NCBI GenBank assembly: GCA_025929535.1
Contig: JAICLZ010000023.1
Span: 1-55,402 of the forward strand
Reading direction: 5' to 3'
Source of the DNA: Gemmatimonadaceae bacterium
Lineage (GTDB): Bacteria > Gemmatimonadota > Gemmatimonadetes > Gemmatimonadales > Gemmatimonadaceae
DNA: 55,402 nt
Both the position numbers and the translations under genes were made by a program. Each line of letters begins with the position of its first letter. Position 1 is the stretch's first letter. The notes beneath the pieces were generated by a model. It had not been told where the DNA came from. It ran no database searches and saw only the letters and a program-made list of their open reading frames with translations. Shown one piece after another: positions 18,601-27,194 of the stretch.

Positions 18601-18614
18601 CCGGACGCGTCCGG
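18601..18614. promoter_or_regulatory. 14-base palindrome, candidate activator site
   Basis: CCGGACGCGTCCGG is self-complementary over 14 bases and lies about 70 bases upstream of the -24 element at 18683. Sigma-54 activators bind palindromes at such distances and loop to the polymerase. That the NtrC-like protein encoded in this operon binds here is inference; the 18576-18594 inverted repeat is an alternative or second site. Confidence 0.4.
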
Positions 18615-18680
18615 CGTGGCCGCACACTGAGCCCGATTCTCTAAGTACCTGCCATAGCTGAAGTTGCACGATCATCAGCA

Positions 18681-18697
18681 TTGGCACGATCATTCCA
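18681..18697 (+). promoter_or_regulatory. Sigma-54-type -24/-12 promoter for the efflux operon
   Basis: TTGGCACGATCATTCCA matches the sigma-54 consensus YTGGCACGRNNNTTGCW at every fixed position except one: TTCCA in place of TTGCA in the -12 box. The GG of the -24 box is at 18683-18684. Transcription would begin near 18707, giving a leader of about 60 bases before the TTG at 18766. The operon encodes its own sigma-54 activator, which strongly supports the reading. Confidence 0.65.
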
Positions 18698-18765
18698 TTA
18701 GGCGATCCTGATACAGGTGCGCTTCATCGCGCCTGTCGCTCACATCACCGTCGTCGAGAGCCACC

Positions 18766-20001
18766 TTGGACATCAAGCGCGAGCCTCCGAAAAAAGGGAA
18801 GCGAGTCGTTTTCATCGGTGCGGCCATCGTCGCTTTGGTCGCCGTCACCGTCGCCCTCAGCCGCCTCGAAGCCGCACCGCCCACGGTCGAGCGCGGTTCG
18901 CTCTGGATCGACACCGTGCGCCGCGGCGAGATGGTGCGGCAGGTGCGAGGTCCGGGCACTCTCCAGCCCGAGCGGATCCAGTTCGTCTCGACGGTCACGG
19001 CTGGTCGCGTCGAGCGCGTGCTCGTGCGGCCCGGTGCCCCCGTCACGGCGAGCACGGTGCTCGTCGAGCTCTCCAATCCGGACGTGCAGCTCGAGGCGCT
19101 CACGGCGGAGCAGCAGTTGAACGGCGCGGAAGCGGCGCTGGTCACGCTGCAGACGAACCTGCAGACGCAGCTCCTCAATCAGGAGGGCGTCGTCGCAACC
19201 ACGCGCTCGGACTACAATGAGGCGAAGCGGAACGCCGAGGTCGCCGCGGGCCTCGATACGCTGCTCTCCAAGAACGACGTCGGCAAGGCCCACGACAAGG
19301 ATGCCGAGCTCGAGACACGCATGCGCATCGAGCAGCAGCGACTGAACGTCATGTCGGACAACATCAAGCAGCAGATCGCCCTTCAGCGCGAGCAGGTGGC
19401 GAAGCTGCGCGACATCGTGCGCTACCAGGAAGGGCGTGTGCAGTCCATGAAGGTCCTCGCCGGCGCCGACGGTGTCGTGCAGGACATGGATCTGCAGCCG
19501 GGCCAGTGGCTGCAGCCCGGAACGTTGCTGGCGAAGGTCGCCCAGCCCGGGAAGCTCAAGGCCGTGCTGCGCATCCCCGAGACGCAGGCGAAGGACATCC
19601 AGATCAGCCAGCCCGCGCAGATCGACACGCGAAACGGGATCATCCCCGGTCACGTATTTCGTGTGGACCCCTCGTCGCAGAACGGCACGGTCGGCGTCGA
19701 GGTGGCGCTCGACGGCTCCGTGCCGGGCGCGCGGCCCGATCTCTCCGTGGATGGCACGATCGAGATCGAGCGGCTGAAGGACGTGCTCTACGTGGGACGT
19801 CCGTCGTACGGACAGGCCGAGAGCACGGTTGGAATGTTCCGGCTGTCCCCGGATGGCAAGGAGGCCACGCGCGTGAACGTGAAGCTCGGCCGCAGCTCCG
19901 TGAACACGATCGAGATCAAGCAGGGGCTCAACGTGCACGATCGCGTGATCATCTCCGACATGTCAGCCATGGACTCGCACGAGAAAGTGCGCGTGCAATG
20001 A
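18766..20001 (+). CDS. HlyD/RND-type periplasmic adaptor subunit
   Basis: A 411-residue membrane-fusion protein starting at TTG 18766 (MDIKREPPKKGKR), with a GAGAG site before it and a single N-terminal helix (VVFIGAAIVALVAVTVALS). GTLQPERIQFVSTVTAGRVERV is the first barrel-sandwich half, and LAGADGVVQDMDLQPGQWLQPG is the second lipoyl half. The long alpha-hairpin between them spans about residues 100-230. It bridges the inner-membrane MacB-like permease encoded downstream to an outer-membrane channel. No TolC-type gene is in the window. First gene of the five-gene operon. Confidence 0.9.
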   Translation: MDIKREPPKKGKRVVFIGAAIVALVAVTVALSRLEAAPPTVERGSLWIDTVRRGEMVRQVRGPGTLQPERIQFVSTVTAGRVERVLVRPGAPVTASTVLVELSNPDVQLEALTAEQQLNGAEAALVTLQTNLQTQLLNQEGVVATTRSDYNEAKRNAEVAAGLDTLLSKNDVGKAHDKDAELETRMRIEQQRLNVMSDNIKQQIALQREQVAKLRDIVRYQEGRVQSMKVLAGADGVVQDMDLQPGQWLQPGTLLAKVAQPGKLKAVLRIPETQAKDIQISQPAQIDTRNGIIPGHVFRVDPSSQNGTVGVEVALDGSVPGARPDLSVDGTIEIERLKDVLYVGRPSYGQAESTVGMFRLSPDGKEATRVNVKLGRSSVNTIEIKQGLNVHDRVIISDMSAMDSHEKVRVQ

Positions 20002-20053
20002 TGCAGCTCAATCCCCATTTCCAGTTTGCTCCGTCCTCTCACACGCGATCACA

Positions 20054-20833
20054 ATGACCTCTTCTCAGCCCTTCACGACGGGCACGACCACGCTCGATTC
20101 TCCGCTGCTGCGCCTCGACGGGATCACGAAGGTCTACTACACGGACGAGGTGGAGACGCACGCGCTCTCGGGCATCCATCTCGAGGTGAAGCGCGGCGGC
20201 TATCTCGCGATCGCGGGCCCGTCGGGGTGCGGCAAGACCACGCTCCTCTCCATTCTGGGACTGCTCGACACGCCCACCGACGGCACCTACCTGCTCGACG
20301 GCGAGCCGGTCGGAAAGCTCAGCGCGGCCGAGCGCGCGCGGGTGAGGAACCGGCAGATCGGATTCATCTTCCAGGCGTTCAACCTCATCGGCGATCTGAC
20401 CGTGTACGAGAACGTCGAGCTGCCGCTCACCTATCGCGGCATGGAAGGGAGCGAGCGCAAGAAGCGCGTGCACGACGCGCTCGAGAAGGTCGGGATGTCG
20501 CATCGCATGAAGCACTATCCCTCGCAGCTCTCGGGCGGTCAGCAGCAGCGCGTGGCCGTTGCGCGCGCGGTCGCGGGCGAGCCGCTCATTCTCCTCGCTG
20601 ACGAGCCCACGGGAAACCTCGATTCCACGAACGGCGAGGCGGTGATGGAGCTGCTGCGCGATCTCCACCGGCAGGGCGCCACGATCATCATGGTCACGCA
20701 CGATCCCCGCTACGCCCGCCATGCCGACCGCTCGATCCATCTGTTCGACGGACTGATCGTCGAGGATCTCAACCAGGAGCAGGCCGCGCGCGATGAAGCG
20801 CAGCTGCGCGAGTCGGGCTTCGAGGTGAGCTGA
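20054..20833 (+). CDS. MacB/LolD-type ABC transporter ATPase
   Basis: A 259-residue ATPase with Walker [11 protein letters not shown]-loop [16 protein letters not shown], signature LSGGQQQR and Walker [14 protein letters not shown], followed by the H-loop VTHD. The A-loop Tyr is in [13 protein letters not shown]. The pattern is that of the MacB/LolD branch, which powers mechanotransmission by FtsX-like permeases rather than membrane translocation. It is 52 bases after the adaptor and 3 bases before the permease, and is the obvious energy source for that permease. Confidence 0.93.
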   Translation: MTSSQPFTTGTTTLDSPLLRLDGITKVYYTDEVETHALSGIHLEVKRGGYLAIAGPSGCGKTTLLSILGLLDTPTDGTYLLDGEPVGKLSAAERARVRNRQIGFIFQAFNLIGDLTVYENVELPLTYRGMEGSERKKRVHDALEKVGMSHRMKHYPSQLSGGQQQRVAVARAVAGEPLILLADEPTGNLDSTNGEAVMELLRDLHRQGATIIMVTHDPRYARHADRSIHLFDGLIVEDLNQEQAARDEAQLRESGFEVS

Positions 20834-20836
20834 CCA

Positions 20837-23257
20837 GTGGAGGCCTTCGTTCGCGATCTGCGCTTCGCGGCGCGCATGCTCATCTCGCGCCCGGGCTTCA
20901 CCGTGCTCGCCGTCGTGTGCCTGGCGCTCGGCATCGGTGCGAGCGCGGCGATCTTCAGCGTCGTGAACGGAGTGCTGCTCAAGCCGTTGCCGTTTCCGGA
21001 TTCGGAGCGGCTGTTCGCCTATGGCACGAGTCGGGGCAAGATCGAGCGCGGGCCACTCTCCGCGCCGGATTTCGTAGACCTGCGCTCGCAGTCGACGCGC
21101 GCTGATCTGGCGGTGTATACCGACCAATCATACACCCTGCGCAACAACGAGTCTGCAATTCAGCTGCGCGGCGCGGCCATCTCGTCCAATCTGTTTCGAG
21201 TGCTTGGCGTCAGTCCGGTGCTCGGACGCGCCCCTTCGCTCGAAGAGGAGCTTCCGAAGCGTGGCGACGTGGTCGTGATCAGCTACGGCGTGTGGCAGCG
21301 GTTGTTCAATGGCGAACCGAAAATCATCGATCGCAAGGCTCGCATCGACGCACGGGAGTACACCGTGATCGGCGTGATGCCCAAGGGCTTCAGCTATCCA
21401 GTTGACGGCGCTCCGGATGTCGATGTGTGGGTGCCGCTGACACTGGCGGGTGACTCAACCTTTGCGAATTCGCGCGGCTCGCACTACCTGCGTGGGGTGG
21501 GGAGGCTCAAGCGGGGCGTGTCATTGACCGAGGCAGGCGCAGAGCTCCACGCGATCAGCGTGCGATTGGCGCAACTGTATCCGGGGACGAATCGCGACCG
21601 CCTCAGCGGAGTGAAGGATCTGCAGGAGAGCATCGTCACCGGATCGCGGAACTCGCTCCTTCTACTAACGGGGGCGGTCTGTTGCCTGCTGCTCATCGCC
21701 TGCGCCAATGTGGCGAATCTGATGCTCGCCCGCGCGACGCTTCGGTCCAAAGAGGTTGCGGTGCGCACGGCGATCGGTGCGAGCCGGTTCGTGATCCTCC
21801 AGCAGGTGTTGACGGAGAGCGTATTGCTCGCAGCTGTTGGAGGGATCGCCGGACTGCTGCTCGCGGTGTGGGGCACCGATCTGCTGCTCAGGCTCGCCCC
21901 CACCGCCCTTCCTCGCGTGCATGACGTCACACTCGATTGGCGCGTGTTGGCCTTCACCACGATCACCACGATCGGAACGGGCTTGCTCTTCGGCTTCATG
22001 CCGGCAATCCAGCTGAGCTCCTCGGACCTCAATGGAACGCTCAAGGAAGGAGGCCGCTCGGTGACCGGCGCGGCAGGAGGCAACCGCACGCGGTCGGCGC
22101 TCGTGATCACGGAAGTGGCGCTCTCGCTGATGCTGCTCGCTGGTGCGGGACTGTTGAGCGCCACTTTGTTGCGTCTGCAGAAGGTCGATCCGGGTTTCGA
22201 TTCCACGAATGTGTTGACTGCGGAAACGTCGTTGCCGGAATCGAAATACAGCACGGATGCCCAGCAGACCGCTTTCTACGATCTCGTGTTGGACAAGATG
22301 CGCACCATTCCCGGAGTGATCGATGCTGCCGCGGTGAGCATTCTGCCGCTGAGCGGCAACAACATGACGATCAGCCTCGTGCTCGAAGGAGAGCCGCGCG
22401 GCGACGGAATCCCCGCTGCCCACGGGGAAATGCTCGACGTGGTGACGCCGAGCTTTTTCTCGGTGATGAAGATCCCGCTCGAGACCGGGCGACTTTTCGC
22501 TGCGCAGGAAGACTCGATTCCGCTCGTCGTGATCGTGAACGAGGCCTTGGCAAAAAAGTACTGGCCGGGACAGAGCGCAGTCGGCAAGCGGATCTCCGTG
22601 GGCTATGATAGCGACTCGCTCCGCGAAATCGTGGGGGTCGTGGGCGATGTCCGTCGCACCGCGCTGGACGAGGAGCCGGCGCCGGCGATATACCTGCCCC
22701 ATCATCAGGCGGCGTACCCCGGATTGACACTGCTGGTGCGCACTCGTGACAACGCGACCAACGTTCCCGCGGCGCTGCTCCGCGAGCTCACGGCACTGGA
22801 TCCCGATCAAACACTCGGAATCATTCGCCCGATGCGAACGGTTCTCGAGGGCTCGCTCGCGCGCCAGCGCTTCAGCGCATCGCTGCTCGGCACCTTCGCG
22901 ATGATGGCGCTCGCGCTTTCGGCGGTCGGGATCTTTGGCGTCATGTCGGCGATGGTCACGCAGCGCACGCGCGAGCTCGCCGTGCGCCTCGCGCTCGGCG
23001 CGCATCCGCGCCAAGTGCTGCAGCTCGTCTTGTCGCACGGGGCTACGCTCGCGGCCATCGGGATCGCCATCGGGCTGTTCGGCGCCTTCGCGTTGTCGCG
23101 TGTCGTGGCGGGGATGCTCTACAACGTGGCGCCCACGGATCCGCTCACGCTGTTCAGCGTGTCACTCCTTCTCGCGGCAGTCGCGCTTTCGGCGTGCTAC
23201 ATTCCGGCTCGCCGCGCGACCCGGCTCGACCCGATCATCACGTTGCGGGAGGAGTAG
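20837..23257 (+). CDS. ADOP/MacB-like ABC transporter permease
   Basis: An 806-residue duplicated FtsX-type permease starting at GTG 20837 (MEAFVRDLRFAARML). LGIGASAAIFSVVNGVLLKPLPF is the classic first helix and entry to the MacB periplasmic domain. KEVAVRTAIGASRFVILQQVL and RELAVRLALGAHPRQVLQLVL mark the two FtsX halves, and RRATRLDPIITLREE ends the chain. It lacks the PadR-linked N-terminal extension of the permease at 12701. With the adaptor and ATPase it should form a tripartite exporter. The middle region uses more TTG and other A/T-ending codons than the ends. Confidence 0.92.
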   Translation: MEAFVRDLRFAARMLISRPGFTVLAVVCLALGIGASAAIFSVVNGVLLKPLPFPDSERLFAYGTSRGKIERGPLSAPDFVDLRSQSTRADLAVYTDQSYTLRNNESAIQLRGAAISSNLFRVLGVSPVLGRAPSLEEELPKRGDVVVISYGVWQRLFNGEPKIIDRKARIDAREYTVIGVMPKGFSYPVDGAPDVDVWVPLTLAGDSTFANSRGSHYLRGVGRLKRGVSLTEAGAELHAISVRLAQLYPGTNRDRLSGVKDLQESIVTGSRNSLLLLTGAVCCLLLIACANVANLMLARATLRSKEVAVRTAIGASRFVILQQVLTESVLLAAVGGIAGLLLAVWGTDLLLRLAPTALPRVHDVTLDWRVLAFTTITTIGTGLLFGFMPAIQLSSSDLNGTLKEGGRSVTGAAGGNRTRSALVITEVALSLMLLAGAGLLSATLLRLQKVDPGFDSTNVLTAETSLPESKYSTDAQQTAFYDLVLDKMRTIPGVIDAAAVSILPLSGNNMTISLVLEGEPRGDGIPAAHGEMLDVVTPSFFSVMKIPLETGRLFAAQEDSIPLVVIVNEALAKKYWPGQSAVGKRISVGYDSDSLREIVGVVGDVRRTALDEEPAPAIYLPHHQAAYPGLTLLVRTRDNATNVPAALLRELTALDPDQTLGIIRPMRTVLEGSLARQRFSASLLGTFAMMALALSAVGIFGVMSAMVTQRTRELAVRLALGAHPRQVLQLVLSHGATLAAIGIAIGLFGAFALSRVVAGMLYNVAPTDPLTLFSVSLLLAAVALSACYIPARRATRLDPIITLREE

Positions 23258-23326
23258 TCGCGTGGCGTGCACCGCGTGTGCGGGCATCGACAGCGTCCGC
23301 GTTCGGCGCTCAGGGGGTGAGGCTTC

Positions 23327-24712
23327 GTGATCGCAACCAATGGTGACGGCGGCAAGGATCGTCCGCCGCGCATTCTCATTGCGGACGATCAGTCCGACGT
23401 GCTCGAGGCGCTGCGCCTGATGCTGAAGGGCCGCGGGTTCGAGATCGTGACGGCGCGCTCGGTCTCGGAGATTCTGTCGGCCGTGGAAACGCGCGCGCTC
23501 GACGCCGTGCTCATGGATCTCAACTATTCCCGCGACACCACCTCCGGCATGGAGGGACTCGACATTTTGCCGCGGCTGCAGGCGGCGGACCACACGATGG
23601 CGGTCATCGTCATGACCGCGTGGGGGAGCGTGGACAGCGCGGTGGAAGCGATGCGCCGCGGCGCGTGGGATTACATCGAGAAGCCGTGGGACAACTCGCG
23701 GCTGCTCACGACAGTGAACTCGCAGCTCGAGCTCTCGCGCGCGCTACGCCGCTCGCAGCGGCTCGAGGGCGAGAACGAGATTCTTCGCGGCGAGGGCGCG
23801 CCCGAGATCATCGCGGACTCGCCGCGCATGCGCCCGGTGCTCGAGCTCATGTCGCGCGTGGGGCCGTCCGATGCGAATGTGCTCATCGGGGGCGAGCACG
23901 GCACGGGGAAGGAGCTCGCCGCGCGCTGGCTGCACGCGATCTCGCCACGGCGCAACCACGCCTTCGTCGCGGTGAACATGGGCGGGCTCTCCGAAGGTGT
24001 GTTCGAGAGTGAGCTCTTCGGCCACGTCAAGGGCTCGTTCACGGACGCGAAGAGCGACCGGATGGGGCGCTTCGAGCTGGCCGATCGCGGTACGCTCTTT
24101 CTCGACGAGATCGGAAATCTTCCGCTGCACCAGCAGTCGAAGCTCCTGCGCGTACTTCAGTCGGGCGAGGTCGAGCGGGTCGGCGACTCGCGGCCTCGCC
24201 AGGTGAACGTGCGCGTGCTCGCCGCCACCAACGTCGACCTGCATGCCGAAGTGGAGGCGGGCCGCTTTCGCGAGGACCTCCTCTTTCGTCTCAACACGAT
24301 CGAGATCCAGCTTCCACCGCTGCGCGAGCGTCGCGACGATGTGGCACCGCTGGCGAACTTCTTTCTGCGCAAGCACGCCACGCGCTACGGCAAGCCGCTG
24401 GCCTCCTTCGACAACGCGGCCGTGCAGGCGCTGCTCGAGCATCCGTGGCCCGGCAACATCCGCGAGCTCGATCACGTGGTCGAGCGCGCGGTGCTCCTGG
24501 CGCAGGGAGAGCAGGTGCGCGCGCTCGATCTGGCACTGCGCGCGGGAGCGGCGCCGAGTGCGAAGGGCGAGGAGGTGACGCTCGAGGAGGCGGAGCGGGT
24601 GCTGATACAGAAAGCGCTGTCGCGCTACGATGGAAATGTGAGTCACGCCGCGAAGGCGCTCGGAATCAGCCGCAGCGCGCTCTATCGCCGCCTGGCCGCG
24701 CATGGCCTCTGA
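23327..24712 (+). CDS. NtrC-family sigma-54-dependent response regulator
   Basis: A 461-residue protein from GTG 23327, preceded by GGGTGAGG. The receiver domain (1-125) has the Asp20-Asp21 pair, phospho-acceptor Asp64 in LMDLNYSRDTTSG and Lys119. The AAA+ domain has Walker A GEHGTGKE (189-196) and Walker B GTLFLDEI (255-262). The sigma-54 contact loop reads GSFTDA (236-241) instead of GAFTGA. A Fis-type helix-turn-helix ends the chain (VSHAAKALGISRSALYRRL). It should activate the sigma-54 promoter upstream of its own operon when phosphorylated by the kinase encoded next. Confidence 0.93.
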   Translation: MIATNGDGGKDRPPRILIADDQSDVLEALRLMLKGRGFEIVTARSVSEILSAVETRALDAVLMDLNYSRDTTSGMEGLDILPRLQAADHTMAVIVMTAWGSVDSAVEAMRRGAWDYIEKPWDNSRLLTTVNSQLELSRALRRSQRLEGENEILRGEGAPEIIADSPRMRPVLELMSRVGPSDANVLIGGEHGTGKELAARWLHAISPRRNHAFVAVNMGGLSEGVFESELFGHVKGSFTDAKSDRMGRFELADRGTLFLDEIGNLPLHQQSKLLRVLQSGEVERVGDSRPRQVNVRVLAATNVDLHAEVEAGRFREDLLFRLNTIEIQLPPLRERRDDVAPLANFFLRKHATRYGKPLASFDNAAVQALLEHPWPGNIRELDHVVERAVLLAQGEQVRALDLALRAGAAPSAKGEEVTLEEAERVLIQKALSRYDGNVSHAAKALGISRSALYRRLAAHGL

Positions 24713-26042
24713 TCACGCACGGCACCGCGAGCGATTCACGCACGAGTCGCGCGTCTTCGCATTCGCGCTGCTGGCCGGCGGAGCGGGAAGTCTCACCGCG
24801 ATCCTGCTCCTCTGGTTCGGCGACTACGACGGAAAAATTCGCTGGACGCTGACGCTATTCGTCGTGCTGTGCTGGCTTTCCTTCGCGCTCGCGACGCGCG
24901 AGCGTGTGGTTCGCCCACTGCAGACGATCTCGAACATGCTCGCTGCCCTGCGCGAGGGAGATTTCTCCACGCGCGCGCGGGGCGCGCGGGACAGCGACGC
25001 GCTCGGCCTCGCGCTGCTCGAGGTGAACATGCTCGCGGCGACCCTGCGCTCGCAGCGACTGAGCTCTCTCGAGGCGACGTCGCTGCTGCGCACGGTGATG
25101 GAGGAGATCGACGTCGCGATCTTCACCTTCGACGGGACGCACCGATTGCGACTGCTCAATCGAGCGGGCGAGCGGCTGCTCGCACAACCCGGCGAGCGAC
25201 TCCTCGGCCGCACCGGCGCGGAGCTGGGCCTCGAAGAGTGCCTCAGCGGAGATGACACGCGAACGCTCGACACGATGTTCCCCGGAGGTGCCGGACGATG
25301 GCAGCTGCGTCGCACGACCTTCCGCCAGAGTGGCCAGCCGCACCAGCTGGTCGTATTGTCCGATCTGAGCAAGGCACTCCGCGATGAGGAGCGCCTGGCG
25401 TGGCAGCGGATCATTCGCGTGCTCGGCCACGAGATCAACAACTCCCTCGCGCCGATCAAGTCGATCGCGGAGAGCCTGCAGTCGCTCATGGATCTGCCGC
25501 GCCGCGACACGGAGTCGGAGGACGACGTGCGGCAGGGGCTCTCGGTCATCTCGAATCGCGCGGGCTCGCTGAGCCGCTTCATGACCTCCTATGCCGTGCT
25601 CGCGCGGCTTCCGGGCCCGCGACACGCCACGGTGGATGTGTCCACCTGGGTGAGCCGAACGGCGAAGCTCGAGACGCGGATGCATGTGGACGTGCAGGAG
25701 GCGCAGGAGATCCGCGTGGTCGGCGACAGCGACCAGCTGGATCAGCTGCTCATCAACCTCGTGCGCAACGCGGCGGACGCGTCGCTCGAGACCGGAGGGG
25801 ATGTGTCCGTCGGGTGGGAGCAATGTGGCGCCTGGCTGCATCTCTGGGTACGCGATGAGGGGTATGGAATCGCGGACAGCTCGAACCTCTTCGTTCCATT
25901 CTTCACCACCAAGCCTCAGGGATCCGGCATCGGGCTGGCGCTGAGCAGGCAGATCGCCGAGGCGCACGGCGGCACGCTCACGCTCGAGAATCGCGGTGAC
26001 CGGGAGGGATGCGAGGCGCTGCTGCGGCTGCCCATCGTGTGA
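24702..26042 (+). CDS. NtrY-like membrane sensor histidine kinase
   Basis: A 446-residue kinase whose ATG overlaps the regulator's end by 11 bases. Two helices (about residues 18-40 and 48-64) enclose only a ~9-residue loop, so there is no periplasmic sensor domain. A HAMP-like segment (66-118) and a PAS-like domain (EEIDVAIFTFDGTHRLRLLN) follow. The phospho-acceptor His243 lies in GHEINNSLAPIKS, and the ATPase has RDEGYGI and GSGIGLALSRQIAEAHGG. The signal is probably sensed within the membrane or by the PAS domain, perhaps from the transporter itself. It pairs with the NtrC-like regulator. Confidence 0.92.
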   Translation: MASDHARHRERFTHESRVFAFALLAGGAGSLTAILLLWFGDYDGKIRWTLTLFVVLCWLSFALATRERVVRPLQTISNMLAALREGDFSTRARGARDSDALGLALLEVNMLAATLRSQRLSSLEATSLLRTVMEEIDVAIFTFDGTHRLRLLNRAGERLLAQPGERLLGRTGAELGLEECLSGDDTRTLDTMFPGGAGRWQLRRTTFRQSGQPHQLVVLSDLSKALRDEERLAWQRIIRVLGHEINNSLAPIKSIAESLQSLMDLPRRDTESEDDVRQGLSVISNRAGSLSRFMTSYAVLARLPGPRHATVDVSTWVSRTAKLETRMHVDVQEAQEIRVVGDSDQLDQLLINLVRNAADASLETGGDVSVGWEQCGAWLHLWVRDEGYGIADSSNLFVPFFTTKPQGSGIGLALSRQIAEAHGGTLTLENRGDREGCEALLRLPIV

Positions 26043-26083
26043 TGAGCAGCCGCGCGCATTGCTGATGGAGGTCCGCTGAGGCG

Positions 26084-26953
26084 CTAGCGAAGCACGCGGC
26101 CGTCGCCGCCGTGATCGTCACCGCCTCCATCATGCCCGGGCCCATCGTCGAAGCCATCGTTGCCGTGGCCATCATCGCCGTGGTGCTCGTCATCCTCGAA
26201 TGCGTGGAACGAGCGGCGCACGTTGTCGCGCACGAGTTGCTCGTTGGCTCCGCCCATGTTGGCGGTTGCCGGATCGATCAGGTTGCCACCGCCATCCGTG
26301 AACCAGCGATCGATGCTCACGTGAACCGTTACCGAGGTCGCGGTGCTGCCGACCGTGATCGGCGGATCGAAGCGCAGCTCGAGCGACGCGTTCGGCGAGC
26401 CGGTGTACGTGAATGGCCTTCCATCGAAGGTGCCTTCCACGCGCACGCTGGCGTTCGCGAGCTCGGGATGTGCGGTGAGGAAGACGCTCCCGCCACTGTC
26501 GTCCGGGCGCACCGGGCGGATCTTCGCCTCGAGCGCCCGGTAGGTGCCGGCGGGCAGCTGGAGCGAGAGCACGGAGATCACGGAGTTGTCGGTGGGAAGA
26601 TCGACGAGCATGGGCCCGGTCTCGAGCTCGTGGCAGCGATCATCATCGTGCTCCGGATGATCATCGTCGGCACAGCCGGCCGAATCGACCGTCGCGAGCT
26701 CGAGGCGCGAGAGGGAAAGCTCGGCGCTGGTGAGAACGAGCGTGTGCGTGCCGCCGGGCGTCGTGACGTGGCGCTCGAGGGAAACCGCGGTTCGTCCCGC
26801 AGCGCCGGCGGTGAGCGTCGCGACGGCTATCGAGAGATTGGTGCCGGAACCATTGCCGGGCCCGTTGCTGTCACTGCAGGCGCCGAGAAGTGTGCTCGCA
26901 CCGAACGCGCACGCGGGGAGGAGCACTCGAGCCATCGAACGTGGTGAGAACAT
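26084..26953 (-). CDS. DUF4382-like lipoprotein with Asp/His-rich tail
   Basis: A 289-residue lipoprotein. From ATG 26953 (MFSPRSMARV) or ATG 26935 the N-terminus leads to the lipobox STLLGAC with Cys26. The body resembles DUF4382: VSLERHVTTPGGTHTLVLTS, a loop containing CADDDHPEHDDDRC, and LQLPAGTYRALEAKI. The last ~35 residues are almost only Asp, His and Gly (DDEHHGDDGHGNDG and onward), and with the first loop could bind divalent metals. Its function is unknown. It is convergent with the NtrY kinase and divergent from nhaA across 241 bases. Confidence 0.72.
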   Translation of the reverse strand: MFSPRSMARVLLPACAFGASTLLGACSDSNGPGNGSGTNLSIAVATLTAGAAGRTAVSLERHVTTPGGTHTLVLTSAELSLSRLELATVDSAGCADDDHPEHDDDRCHELETGPMLVDLPTDNSVISVLSLQLPAGTYRALEAKIRPVRPDDSGGSVFLTAHPELANASVRVEGTFDGRPFTYTGSPNASLELRFDPPITVGSTATSVTVHVSIDRWFTDGGGNLIDPATANMGGANEQLVRDNVRRSFHAFEDDEHHGDDGHGNDGFDDGPGHDGGGDDHGGDGRVLR

Positions 26954-27194
26954 GCATACCGTCCGGAAGAGAGTGTGTGCGGTCGAGCTCAGAAACACGA
27001 ACTCACGCATTCTCAACGCGTCGGGCCCTGGCGACTACCGTTTCGTGCCGAAGAACGTGATGCATGTTGCGACGACCATCTATCGCGTGGCGGAGTGACA
27101 TGTGGAGCGCGGGCATTTAGCCGCCGTTCACACGCCGGATTCGCAATGTTTCATCGGCGCCGCTGGAAAGAGTCCTCCCGAGGTGAGTGTGTCC

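Larger units (their letters stand above)
18459..18765. other. Control region between the 58-residue gene and the efflux operon
   Basis: This 307-base stretch is AT-richer than its surroundings and holds no convincing gene. It contains an inverted repeat at 18576-18594 (GAAAATG/CATTTTC, 5-base spacer), a perfect 14-base palindrome at 18601-18614 and a 10-base direct repeat GCACGATCAT at 18666-18675 and 18684-18693. The second copy of that repeat lies inside the sigma-54-like promoter. The layout, palindromes 70-110 bases upstream of a -24/-12 element, is what an NtrC-type activator region looks like. Confidence 0.55.

Noticed and set aside
18235-18693. 152-codon open frame on the minus strand across the sigma-54 region
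   Set aside because: It is out of register with the 58-residue gene, has Arg-rich composition at its end, poor GC3, and would run through the promoter and palindromes.
26954-27194. Possible sodium or nhaA-type riboswitch in the nhaA leader
   Set aside because: I could not find a stable paired core or any conserved motif I recognise. A covariance-model search would be needed to revive it.
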